Positions 1 to 6,444 of a DNA stretch of 12,332 bases are shown here, in pieces. Source of the stretch: UKL13-2 sp031368465 (lineage in GTDB: Bacteria; Pseudomonadota; Gammaproteobacteria; Burkholderiales; Usitatibacteraceae); contig JANMNT010000360.1 of assembly GCA_031368465.1 (NCBI GenBank), forward strand, positions 1 to 12,332, given 5' to 3'. The notes under the pieces were generated by a model. That model had not been told where the DNA came from. It was given only the letters and a program-made list of their open reading frames with translations, and searched no databases. Position 1 is the first letter of the stretch. Every line of letters begins with the position of its first letter. The position numbers and the translations under genes are program-made.

Positions 1-195
1 GGGATCACCCTCGGACGCATCAATGCCATGCCCGCGCAACTTGATCGGCTTGGTGAGGCAAAGCTGCATGTGCTGGCGGCCTACGTCTACAGTCTGGGAG
101 GAGGAGAACCCCCGGTGGTGGCAGCAGAGGCGGTGTCGGCGGCAGCCGAGCCGCCGCCTGCGTCGACATCGACCAAACACGGCAGCAAGAAATAG
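1..195 (+). CDS. ccoP: Cytochrome c oxidase cbb3-type subunit III (CcoP), C-terminal end only
   Basis: Frame 1 is open from the first base to the TAG at 193-195, giving the last 64 residues of a protein that begins outside the window. The segment NAMPAQLDRLGEAKLHVLAA followed by YVYSLGG matches the end of the second cytochrome c domain of CcoP. The Met in NAMPA is the expected distal haem ligand, and the helix that follows is the usual closing helix of class I cytochrome c. The last 30 residues are a low-complexity Ala/Pro/Ser tail, commonly variable in CcoP. CcoP is the membrane-anchored dihaem subunit that passes electrons to the CcoN catalytic subunit of the high-affinity cbb3 oxidase. The identification rests on a short fragment but is supported by ccoG starting 21 bases downstream on the same strand. 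Confidence 0.85.
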   Translation, partial: GITLGRINAMPAQLDRLGEAKLHVLAAYVYSLGGGEPPVVAAEAVSAAAEPPPASTSTKHGSKK

Positions 196-216
196 CGCAG
201 CAGACAAGGAAAACGG

Positions 217-1677
217 ATGGCCATTTCAGGCAACGGGCAAAAGGTCATCCCGATCGTACCGGGCATCGTCGACGCACCCGAAGTCGAGGAAGCGCTGTAC
301 GAGGTACGCAAGAAAATCTATCCGCGTGCGGTCAGCGGCTGGTTTGCCAAGTGGCGGTGGGCGCTGGTGGTACTCACCCAACTTGTTTATTACGGCACCC
401 CGTGGCTGTACTGGAATGACCGGCAGGCGGTGTTGTTCGATCTGGCCGCACGCAAGTTTTACATTCTCGGTATTGTGTTCTGGCCGCAGGATTTTATCTA
501 CCTGACGGTGCTGCTGCTGATCTGCGCGTACTCGCTGTTTTTGTTCACCGCCGTTGCCGGTCGCCTTTGGTGTGGGTATGCTTGCCCGCAAACCGTCTAT
601 ACCGAGATTTTTCTGTGGATTGAGCGCGCCTTTGAGGGCGGTCATGTCAAACAAAAGAAGCTCGATCAGGCACCATTGTCGGCACGCAAGATTGCCGCCA
701 AGACTGGAAAGCATATGGTCTGGATCGGGTTGTCGCTGTGGACCGGATTCACGCTGGTCGGTTACTTTGTGCCGATTCGTGAACTCGGCATGCAGATATT
801 GACCTGGCAGCTCGCCGGCTGGGAACTCTTCTGGATGCTGTTCTACGGCTTCGCCACCTACGGCAACGCCGGCTGGATGCGGGAACAAGTATGTAAATAC
901 ATGTGTCCCTATGCACGTTTTCAGGGCGCCATGTTTGACCGCGACACCCTCGTCATCACTTACGACGCAACGCGCGGTGAGGCGCGCGGTGCGCGCAGCA
1001 AGACTGCCGACTACAAAGCCAAGGGGCTGGGAGATTGTGTTGATTGCGATATCTGTGTGCAGGTATGCCCGACCGGCATCGATATTCGCGACGGCCAGCA
1101 GTACGAGTGTATCGGCTGCGCAGCGTGTATCGACGGCTGCAATCAGGTGATGGACAAAATGGGTTATCCGCAGGGCTTGATCCGCTACGCAACCTTAAAT
1201 GCGATGGATCGCCACTACGGCTGGCGCGAAATGCTCGTCCGCGTTTTCCGGCCACGGGTGATGATTTACACCGCGGCACTTTGGGCGATTATTTTTGCCG
1301 CCGGCTTTTCACTGTGGAACCGCGCGCCGGTCAAGGTTGACGTGATTCGGGATCGAACCTCGCTTGCCCGCGAAGTCGAAGACGGCAAGTTTGAAAACGT
1401 CTATCGCCTGCAAGTGATGAATACCCAAGAGCGCCCGCAACGCTTTGTGGTCAGTGCGCGCGGCATCGAAGGCTTGACGGTTGTCGGCGTCACCCAGCCA
1501 CTCGAAATCGGCCCCGCCTCATCACGCGTCATTGCCGTCCAATTGCGTGCCAGCGGTAGCGCTGCACCAAAAGGTTTCAGTCGTATCGAATTCGATATCA
1601 CCGCGGTTGACGCTGCCGGCCGTGCCGCGCCGGACCACTTCAGCCTGCACGAAAAATCCGCCTTTTACAAACCTTGA
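217..1677 (+). CDS. ccoG: Cytochrome c oxidase accessory protein CcoG (FixG/RdxA family), membrane iron-sulfur protein
   Basis: The 486-residue product has the full CcoG layout. Hydrophobic segments lie near residues 48-66, 92-113, 167-185, 200-215 and 348-367. The membrane part carries paired cysteines in CGYACPQ (119, 123) and CKYMCP (226, 230). A double ferredoxin motif follows, with Cys 274, 277, 280, 284 and Cys 298, 301, 304, 308, the pattern for two [4Fe-4S] clusters. The last 110 residues form an Ig-like periplasmic domain. Family knowledge assigns CcoG to cbb3 oxidase biogenesis, where it is reported to reduce Cu(II) for copper insertion into CcoN. The start is chosen because AAGGAAAA lies a few bases upstream of ATG 217 and the N-terminus fits the family. 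It follows ccoP by 21 bases and precedes ccoH by 7, so the three are almost certainly co-transcribed. All expected cysteines are present. Confidence 0.95.
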   Translation: MAISGNGQKVIPIVPGIVDAPEVEEALYEVRKKIYPRAVSGWFAKWRWALVVLTQLVYYGTPWLYWNDRQAVLFDLAARKFYILGIVFWPQDFIYLTVLLLICAYSLFLFTAVAGRLWCGYACPQTVYTEIFLWIERAFEGGHVKQKKLDQAPLSARKIAAKTGKHMVWIGLSLWTGFTLVGYFVPIRELGMQILTWQLAGWELFWMLFYGFATYGNAGWMREQVCKYMCPYARFQGAMFDRDTLVITYDATRGEARGARSKTADYKAKGLGDCVDCDICVQVCPTGIDIRDGQQYECIGCAACIDGCNQVMDKMGYPQGLIRYATLNAMDRHYGWREMLVRVFRPRVMIYTAALWAIIFAAGFSLWNRAPVKVDVIRDRTSLAREVEDGKFENVYRLQVMNTQERPQRFVVSARGIEGLTVVGVTQPLEIGPASSRVIAVQLRASGSAAPKGFSRIEFDITAVDAAGRAAPDHFSLHEKSAFYKP

Positions 1678-1684
1678 GGTTCCC

Positions 1685-2209
1685 ATGATTAAAACCGATG
1701 CGCTCGATACCCGTCCCTGGTACCAGGAACCGTGGCCATGGCTGTTGATGTCAGGTCCGGCGATAGTGGTGGTGGCGGGGTTTGTCACGTTGTACCTCGC
1801 CGTGTCGGGACAAGACGGGCTGGTGGTGGACGACTATTACAAGCAGGGCAAAACGATCAATCAGTCTCTTCATCGCGATGACGTCGCACGGCAGATCGGT
1901 GTCACAGCAACCGTGAACTTTGATCAAATCAACGATCGTCTCGTTGTCGCCCTGAGCCGTACCGACGGTCAGGCACTACCTGCTGCAATCAGCGTCGGGT
2001 TGGTACACGCAACACGCAGTGGCGAGGACAAGATCATCTCACTGTCTCTGGGCGTAAACGGTTATGCCGGCAAACTGCCTGTGCTCGGCGCAGGCAAGTG
2101 GAACGTGTTGATTGAGGACGCACAAAAACAGTGGCGTCTGCAAAAGGAAATTCTGGTTGATGCCAGGCCGGTACCGGTGCTGCAAATTTCGCCAGCAGGA
2201 AAGAGCTGA
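1685..2209 (+). CDS. ccoH: FixH/CcoH family protein, cbb3 oxidase assembly factor
   Basis: The 174-residue product starts at ATG 1685, preceded by TTGAGG with five bases between; a longer open frame upstream lies inside ccoG and is not used. The N-terminus (RPWYQEPWPWLLMSGP) leads into one transmembrane helix at about residues 18-40, then the conserved GLVVDDYYKQGKTIN, the hallmark of FixH proteins, which sits just outside the membrane. The remaining 110 residues form a predicted beta-rich periplasmic domain. FixH/CcoH is needed for stable assembly of the cbb3 oxidase and interacts with CcoN and CcoP in the species studied. It lies 7 bases after ccoG and 2 bases before the next gene, so it is part of the same operon. 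Sequence beyond the DDYY motif is weakly conserved in the family, so detailed function rests on the motif and neighbours. Confidence 0.9.
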   Translation: MIKTDALDTRPWYQEPWPWLLMSGPAIVVVAGFVTLYLAVSGQDGLVVDDYYKQGKTINQSLHRDDVARQIGVTATVNFDQINDRLVVALSRTDGQALPAAISVGLVHATRSGEDKIISLSLGVNGYAGKLPVLGAGKWNVLIEDAQKQWRLQKEILVDARPVPVLQISPAGKS

Positions 2210-2211
2210 TC

Positions 2212-2466
2212 ATGCTGCGCCTGACGTTATCAATTTTGTGGCCATCGTTTGTGGCGGCCGGGATTGGTATCGGCATCATTTTTACCCTGGTTGATCCGAT
2301 GGAGTTGGTGGTGCTTGGCGAGCACGTGCGCGCATCGCGAACTGCGATTTACTCGTCGGGTTTCTTCATTTTGTGGGCGATCGCGGCACTGGCCGCCGCC
2401 ATGTGCAGCCTTTTGCTCACCGGCGGACAGCTGGGAGACAAGGCCCTCGGTGGCAAAGGCGACTAA
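2212..2466 (+). CDS. Small two-helix membrane protein of unknown function at the end of the cco operon
   Basis: An 84-residue product begins at ATG 2212, two bases after the ccoH stop, with GGAAAGAG ahead of it as ribosome-binding site. Two hydrophobic segments are visible, near residues 5-26 (containing FVAAGIGIGIIFTLV) and 48-69 (FFILWAIAALAAAMCSLLL). They are joined by a short polar loop with EHVRASRTA, and the protein ends in a glycine-rich tail. I do not recognise a characterised family. It does not resemble CcoS or CcoQ, which are shorter and have a single helix. The tight spacing to ccoH implies co-translation and suggests a part in cbb3 assembly or stability, but this is inference from position only. 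That it is a real gene is supported by start spacing, ribosome-binding site and coherent membrane topology. Confidence 0.75.
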   Translation: MLRLTLSILWPSFVAAGIGIGIIFTLVDPMELVVLGEHVRASRTAIYSSGFFILWAIAALAAAMCSLLLTGGQLGDKALGGKGD

Positions 2467-2688
2467 TACTATCCTCGCAAACACGATCTCTAACCAACCA
2501 ATAGAACCCAATATCCACGGACGTTTTCAGGCACTTTTGCCCGAAGAGGCCCGCCAAACAAGCACTTTCATATAACATTTCGCCGCACCGCTAATCCCCG
2601 CGGTCGCGTCATTTCTTTCGCCAGCCCTATCGTCTGGCTAATTCACCACTTGCCATCATTTGGCAGGCGCTCTCGAAAGGAGTTCGAC
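2467..2688 (+). promoter_or_regulatory. Upstream region of nirK with small inverted repeats
   Basis: This 222-base gap must hold the promoter of nirK unless nirK is read through from the cco operon. I see a possible -10 hexamer TATAAC at 2571-2576 without a convincing -35. Two short perfect inverted repeats sit close to the gene: GCCAG (2620-2624) with CTGGC (2634-2638), and TGCCA (2651-2655) with TGGCA (2661-2665). The second ends 9 bases before the ribosome-binding site GAAAGGAG, so it could act on mRNA or bind a dimeric regulator. No TTGAT-N4-ATCAA FNR/NnrR-type site and no convincing NsrR site was found by eye, although such control is usual for nirK. Confidence 0.4.
2526..2545. repeat. 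Imperfect hairpin, copy 1 of a two-copy dispersed sequence
   Basis: TTCAGGC, a six-base loop ACTTTT, and GCCCGAA form a 7-bp stem with one A-C mismatch. It lies 59 bases after the stop of the small membrane protein gene. The 20-base unit agrees at 16 positions with the hairpin at 6066-6085. It may end transcription of the cco operon, but there is no run of T after the stem, so a classical intrinsic terminator is not supported. It could equally be a dispersed palindromic repeat. Confidence 0.4.
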
Positions 2689-4173
2689 ATGAACCCATTG
2701 CGTATTGTCGCTGCAGCTGCCTTTGTCGCACTAGCCTACCTACTGTCCACGACCGCATCCGCACAAGTCAAACAGCCTCGTGCACCGGGCGACTTCGGCC
2801 CGCCACAGGGTAAGCCGATTCGCGCAATACTCACCAGCCCACCGAAAGTTCCGCCACCAACAAACCGGAAGTACCCGGCAAAAGTTATTGTTGAGCTCGA
2901 AGTTATCGAGAAGGACATGCAGATCTCGGAAGGTGTGAGTTACACCTTCTGGACCTTCGGTGGCACCGTCCCCGGCAGCTTTATCCGCGTGCGTCAGGGC
3001 GACACAGTCGAATTTCACCTGAAGAACCACCCGACCAGCAAAATGCCGCACAACATCGACCTGCACGGTGTCACCGGCCCCGGCGGCGGCGCAGCATCGA
3101 GCTTTACGGCGCCGGGTCACGAGTCGCAGTTTTCGTTCAAAGCACTCAACGAAGGTATCTACGTTTACCACTGCGCGACTGCACCGGTTGGCATGCACGT
3201 CGCCAACGGCATGTACGGTTTGATTTTGGTCGAACCCCCGGGCGGATTGCCCAAGGTGGATCACGAGTTTTATGTGATGCAAGGTGATTTTTACACCACC
3301 GGCAAATATCGCGAAAAAGGCCTGCAACCGTTTGATATGGAGAAAGCGATCGACGAACGGCCCACGTACGTGCTATTCAACGGTGCCGAAGGCTCCATGA
3401 CAGGTGACAAAGCGCTTCAGGCCAAAACGAACGAGAAGGTTCGTATGTACGTCGGCAATGGCGGCCCCAATTTGGTTTCCAGTTTTCACGTCATCGGCGA
3501 AATCTTTGACAACGTGCGTTACGAAGGTGGCAGCAACATTCAGCACAATGTACAAACCACTTTAATTCCGGCGGGAGGTGCTGCCGTCGTTGAGTTCCGA
3601 ACCGAAGTACCGGGCAGTTATGTGCTGGTTGATCACTCCATCTTTCGCGCATTCAACAAAGGCGCGTTGGCAATTCTGAAAGTCGATGGTCCTGAAAACA
3701 AAGCGATCTATTCAGGTAAAGAACTTGATGCGGTGTATCTGGGTGACCGCGCAGAGCCGAGCTTGGCCGCAGTCACCAAGGCAACGGCGGCGGCGGCTGG
3801 TGGAACGCTGACACAACAAGATCAGATCAACGCGGGCAAGGTGCTGTTCACTGGCACTTGTTCTGTCTGCCACCAGGCCAATGGGCAGGGTTTGCCAAAT
3901 GTGTTTCCGCCGCTGGCGAAGTCGGACTACCTCACCAGCGACACAAAACGGATTATCAGCACGGTGCTGCACGGACTTGCAGGGAAAGTGGTCGTCAATG
4001 GCAAGGAATACAACTCCGTCATGCCACCGATGAACCAACTCAATGACGACGAGGTCGCCAATATCCTCACATATGTGTATGGCAGCTGGGGCAACTCAGG
4101 TGCGCGCATCTCCGCTGACGAGGTCAAGAAAGTTCGTGCACAGCCCGCACCGTCGGCAGCCCCGGCACATTAG
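2689..4173 (+). CDS. nirK: Copper-containing nitrite reductase NirK, AniA-like, with fused C-terminal cytochrome c domain
   Basis: The 494-residue product reduces nitrite to nitric oxide in the periplasm. ATG 2689 follows GAAAGGAG by six bases. Residues 1-25 are a signal peptide ending TASA. The first cupredoxin domain holds MPHNIDLHG (His121 type 1, Asp124 catalytic, His126 type 2 copper) and YHCATAPVGMHVANGM (His161 type 2, Cys162, His170 and Met175 type 1). The short spacing between Cys162 and His170 is that of AniA-type (class II) enzymes. The second domain supplies His267 (SFHVIGE) and His316 (LVDHSIFRAF). A class I cytochrome c domain follows, with CSVCH at 391-395 and probable ligand Met445 (NSVMPPM). 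All copper and haem ligands are present, so the enzyme should be active. The architecture matches the three-domain type known from Ralstonia pickettii, in which the haem domain feeds electrons to the copper core. It is the first gene of a unit with nirV and a SCO gene. Confidence 0.97.
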   Translation: MNPLRIVAAAAFVALAYLLSTTASAQVKQPRAPGDFGPPQGKPIRAILTSPPKVPPPTNRKYPAKVIVELEVIEKDMQISEGVSYTFWTFGGTVPGSFIRVRQGDTVEFHLKNHPTSKMPHNIDLHGVTGPGGGAASSFTAPGHESQFSFKALNEGIYVYHCATAPVGMHVANGMYGLILVEPPGGLPKVDHEFYVMQGDFYTTGKYREKGLQPFDMEKAIDERPTYVLFNGAEGSMTGDKALQAKTNEKVRMYVGNGGPNLVSSFHVIGEIFDNVRYEGGSNIQHNVQTTLIPAGGAAVVEFRTEVPGSYVLVDHSIFRAFNKGALAILKVDGPENKAIYSGKELDAVYLGDRAEPSLAAVTKATAAAAGGTLTQQDQINAGKVLFTGTCSVCHQANGQGLPNVFPPLAKSDYLTSDTKRIISTVLHGLAGKVVVNGKEYNSVMPPMNQLNDDEVANILTYVYGSWGNSGARISADEVKKVRAQPAPSAAPAH

Positions 4174-4190
4174 TGATTGTGCCAAGCCGC

Positions 4191-5054
4191 ATGAAACCCG
4201 CAAAGAAATTCGCGCAAAGGGCGCGCCGCTTCCAGCTGGCGGCAGTCGTTGTGCTGGCATTTGTTCAAGGCGCGCAGGCGGCGGCTGTGCATGCCGCCGA
4301 CGGTGCTGCCAACTACGTGCCAATCGAGCCCGGCACGTTTAGCAGCGTGCTGGCAAACGACGCCGCGATCAGTGCAAACACAGCGTTGACCAAGGTGGCG
4401 GCGTTTGCGATGCGCGATACGCCGGTTACCAATGTCGAGTACCTCGCATTCGTCAAACGCAATCCCAAGTGGCAGCTTGGCAACGTCCCAAGGGTGTTTG
4501 CGGATCGCGGCTATCTGGCGCGGTGGTCGGCATCGACAACCCTCGGCACTGAGGCCGGCCCAAACCAGCCAGTAACCAACGTCAGCTGGTTTGCAGCCCA
4601 AGCCTTTTGTGAGTCCGAAGGCGCGCGACTACCCACTTGGCTTGAGTGGGAATTAGTCGCCGCCGCAGATTTGAGCGTGAAAGACGCACGGGCTGACCCG
4701 GCTTGGCGCGCTGGCATCCTCAAGTGGTATAGCCAGCCTTCGACAGGATCACTACCGGGCGTCGGTGGCACGGCCAATGCTTATGGTGTGCGCAATATGC
4801 ACGGCCTCATTTGGGAATGGGTTGATGATTTCAACGCACTGCTCGTTTCTGCTGATAGCCGCAACCAGGGCGACCCCGACAAACTGCAGTTCTGTGGCGC
4901 AGGCGCGATCAGCCTTAAGGATCGCGACAACTATGCTGTGCTAATGCGCATTGCGTTGTTGTCGTCATTGAGCGCCATCGATTCCACACGTAACCTTGGC
5001 TTTCGCTGCGCGAAAGCGGCCAGCCCCACAGATCGTTCTGAGGTGAAGAAATGA
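4191..5054 (+). CDS. nirV: NirV-like protein, formylglycine-generating-enzyme (SUMF1) fold, periplasmic
   Basis: The 287-residue product shows the SUMF1 fold signatures in order: DTPVTNVEYLAF (76-87), QPVTNVSWFAAQAFCESEGA (127-146) with RLPTWLEWE, NAYGVRNMHGLIWEWVDDF (196-214), and the closing NLGFRCAK (268-275). The N-terminus (KPAKKFAQRARR, then LAAVVVLAFVQGAQA) is a signal peptide, placing it in the periplasm with NirK. Genes of this family downstream of nirK are called nirV; their biochemical role is not settled. In the segment where active formylglycine-generating enzymes have two catalytic cysteines, I read GAGAISLKDRDNY, with no cysteine, so that activity is unlikely. A GTG start at 4173 overlapping the nirK stop would add six residues; ATG 4191 is preferred because the signal peptide then begins normally. 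Neither start has a strong ribosome-binding site, which suggests coupling to nirK. Its stop overlaps the next start (ATGA at 5051-5054). Confidence 0.88.
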   Translation: MKPAKKFAQRARRFQLAAVVVLAFVQGAQAAAVHAADGAANYVPIEPGTFSSVLANDAAISANTALTKVAAFAMRDTPVTNVEYLAFVKRNPKWQLGNVPRVFADRGYLARWSASTTLGTEAGPNQPVTNVSWFAAQAFCESEGARLPTWLEWELVAAADLSVKDARADPAWRAGILKWYSQPSTGSLPGVGGTANAYGVRNMHGLIWEWVDDFNALLVSADSRNQGDPDKLQFCGAGAISLKDRDNYAVLMRIALLSSLSAIDSTRNLGFRCAKAASPTDRSEVKK

Positions 5055-5689
5055 AATTCACACATACCGCACATCGCGTTGTGGAGACCATATGTATTTT
5101 GGTTTGCACATTGGCATGTACTTTCAGTATTGCCGCGCACCCGGTCGGGGAAGAGTCCAACACGAGCAACGCCACAGTTAAAACTGATTCTATTTATCAA
5201 CTCAGCGTCCCACTGGTGGATCAGGCGGATCGCGAATTTTCTATCGACCGTTTTCGTGGCAGCCCCTTGCTGGTGACGATGTTCTACAGCAACTGCCAGT
5301 TTGTCTGTCCACGCATTGTGGCGTCGCTAAAGCGGACAGAAGGTGCACTGCCCGGCGCCATCCGCAATAAAGTCCCCGTGCTCATGGTCAGTTTTGACAT
5401 CGTACGCGACGACCCTGCGGCGCTCAGGGCAATAGCGGGAGAGCGACACATAGACACCAATGTTTGGACGCTGGCACGCAGCGATGCTGCCAGTACGCGA
5501 AAACTTGCGGCAATCCTGGGCATCCAATATCGCGAGCTCGACAGCGGCGAGTTCAATCACACCAGCGTATTGATCCTGCTTGATCGCGAGGGGAGAATTG
5601 TTGGAAAAAGCTTCGACATTGGCGGCCTAGACGCGGCGTTTGTGAAATTGGTGGCGAAGACAGCCGGCGGCAAAATGGCGACGCGTTAG
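5051..5689 (+). CDS. SCO1/SenC family copper chaperone or thiol-disulfide protein linked to nirK
   Basis: The 212-residue product begins at ATG 5051, overlapping the nirV stop by four bases. A hydrophobic N-terminal segment (about residues 11-28) serves as signal anchor or signal peptide. The thioredoxin-like domain has the SCO copper site: SNCQFVCP gives Cys82 and Cys86 (CxxxC), and FNHTS gives His170. These are the ligands by which SCO proteins hold copper. The family delivers copper to the CuA site of aa3-type oxidases, or acts as a thiol reductase. The window shows a cbb3 oxidase, which has no CuA, and a copper nitrite reductase just upstream. I therefore infer that this copy supplies copper to NirK, or keeps its sites reduced for metal entry. 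The operon position strongly supports shared expression; the partner is inference. Confidence 0.9.
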   Translation: MKFTHTAHRVVETICILVCTLACTFSIAAHPVGEESNTSNATVKTDSIYQLSVPLVDQADREFSIDRFRGSPLLVTMFYSNCQFVCPRIVASLKRTEGALPGAIRNKVPVLMVSFDIVRDDPAALRAIAGERHIDTNVWTLARSDAASTRKLAAILGIQYRELDSGEFNHTSVLILLDREGRIVGKSFDIGGLDAAFVKLVAKTAGGKMATR

Positions 5690-6042
5690 TCAATCAACCC
5701 AAGCTCGCGCTGTTGTTTCCTGGTCAGCTTGCGCGCCACCAGCCGATAGGATCGTGCGATCAGGGTTTTTATTTCAGCCGCATCAATACTCTTGATGTCG
5801 GTGATTTGCACCCACTTTGCACGCGCCAGATAGGGTGCCGGGACAAAGCCGGGGCGGTCGGTATATTCAAGAAAACGCCCGTCATCGACCTTAAAAGCGA
5901 CAAACGTACCGCGCAGCTTGCTGACGAACGCAACCGCAAACATTTTTCCGCCAATGGAATACACATGGTCCGCCCCCCACTTCACATCGGCGGTCGCGTG
6001 CGGGAGCGATGCACAATATTTCTTGATGGCGGCTAAATTCAT
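5686..6042 (-). CDS. MmcQ/YjbR family protein (CyaY-like fold)
   Basis: The 118-residue product starts at ATG 6042 and carries family signatures: WGADHVYSIGGKMFA (residues 22-36), FKVDDGRFLE, and PGFVPAPYLARAKWVQI (64-80), then a helical basic C-terminus (KLTRKQQRELGLID). MmcQ/YjbR proteins are small alpha/beta proteins, often labelled DNA-binding, without a firmly known function. The reading strand and spacing make it the last gene of the pyrG-kdsA-eno-ftsB run; AAGG lies ahead of its start, which is 48 bases after ftsB. Its TAA stop (5688-5686) overlaps the TAG stop of the SCO gene on the other strand, so two operons converge with no space between them. Confidence 0.85.
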   Translation of the reverse strand: MNLAAIKKYCASLPHATADVKWGADHVYSIGGKMFAVAFVSKLRGTFVAFKVDDGRFLEYTDRPGFVPAPYLARAKWVQITDIKSIDAAEIKTLIARSYRLVARKLTRKQQRELGLID

Positions 6043-6060
6043 AAACGCCTTATTGGGCGG

Positions 6061-6090
6061 GCAGTTTCAGGCGTTTTTGTCTGAAACGGC
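6061..6090. repeat. Hairpin between ftsB and the YjbR-family gene, copy 2 of a two-copy dispersed sequence
   Basis: GTTTCAG at 6064-6070 pairs perfectly with CTGAAAC at 6081-6087. The stem extends inward by a G-T and a C-G pair, and outward past one mismatch by two more pairs. The loop contains GTTTTT. It begins at the base next to the ftsB stop codon. The core TTCAGGC-GTTTTT-GTCTGAA agrees at 16 of 20 positions with 2526-2545. On the minus strand there is no T run after the stem, so if it ends transcription it is not a typical intrinsic terminator. It may reduce expression of the last gene or protect the mRNA 3' end. Confidence 0.5.
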
Positions 6091-6417
6091 TTACTGGATC
6101 TCGCGTTTGCCTTTTGACGGTGTCGCATTTTTTGCGCCGTCTTTGGCGTTATCAATGATTTGGTAAAACGTTTCATTGGCCTTGATCATGCCCAACTCAA
6201 CGCGGGCACGCTCTTCGACGGCAACCAGACCTTCTTTCAAGTCTCGAACATCGGCATCCAACCCTGCGTTGCGCTGGGCGAGTTTGATGTTTTTCTCTTT
6301 TTGCTGCGTAAGCTGTTTATTCACTTCCCAAACCCGCAACCAGCTGCCCTTGCCAATCCACAGCGGATATTGGATGGCGACGATGAGTACGATCAACGTG
6401 TGCGGAAGGTACTTCAT
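6091..6417 (-). CDS. ftsB: Cell division protein FtsB
   Basis: The 108-residue product has the FtsB/DivIC layout. A short cytoplasmic start is followed by a transmembrane helix (about residues 5-20, HTLIVLIVAIQYPLWIGKG), then a coiled coil of heptad character (about 30-72, including VNKQLTQQKEKNIKLAQRNA). A conserved stretch VEERARVELGMIKANETFYQ (67-86) follows, and the C-terminus is lysine-rich and variable. FtsB joins FtsL and FtsQ in the divisome and helps trigger septal peptidoglycan synthesis. It lies 27 bases after eno on the same strand, the arrangement known from many proteobacteria, where ftsB directly follows eno. Length is normal. Confidence 0.93.
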   Translation of the reverse strand: MKYLPHTLIVLIVAIQYPLWIGKGSWLRVWEVNKQLTQQKEKNIKLAQRNAGLDADVRDLKEGLVAVEERARVELGMIKANETFYQIIDNAKDGAKNATPSKGKREIQ

Positions 6418-6444
6418 GCGGTTAGGTTGGGCATCCCGGAAGGA

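Noticed and set aside
226..888. Long minus-strand open frame opposite ccoG
   Set aside because: The plus strand encodes a clearly conserved CcoG; the reverse translation shows no domain.
1481..1684. Upstream in-frame extension of ccoH inside ccoG
   Set aside because: It overlaps well-conserved ccoG coding sequence in another frame; ATG 1685 has its own ribosome-binding site and gives the normal FixH start.
2636..2653. Possible sigma-54 promoter (TGGC ... TTGC) before nirK
   Set aside because: The distance between GG and GC is 14 bases instead of the required 10.
2650..2688. TTG start 13 codons before the nirK ATG
   Set aside because: The segment contains the ribosome-binding site GAAAGGAG and would spoil the signal peptide.
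6079..6090. Neisseria-type DNA uptake sequence
   Set aside because: Only GTCTGAA of the motif is present, the full GCCGTCTGAA is absent, and the gene content does not point to Neisseriaceae.
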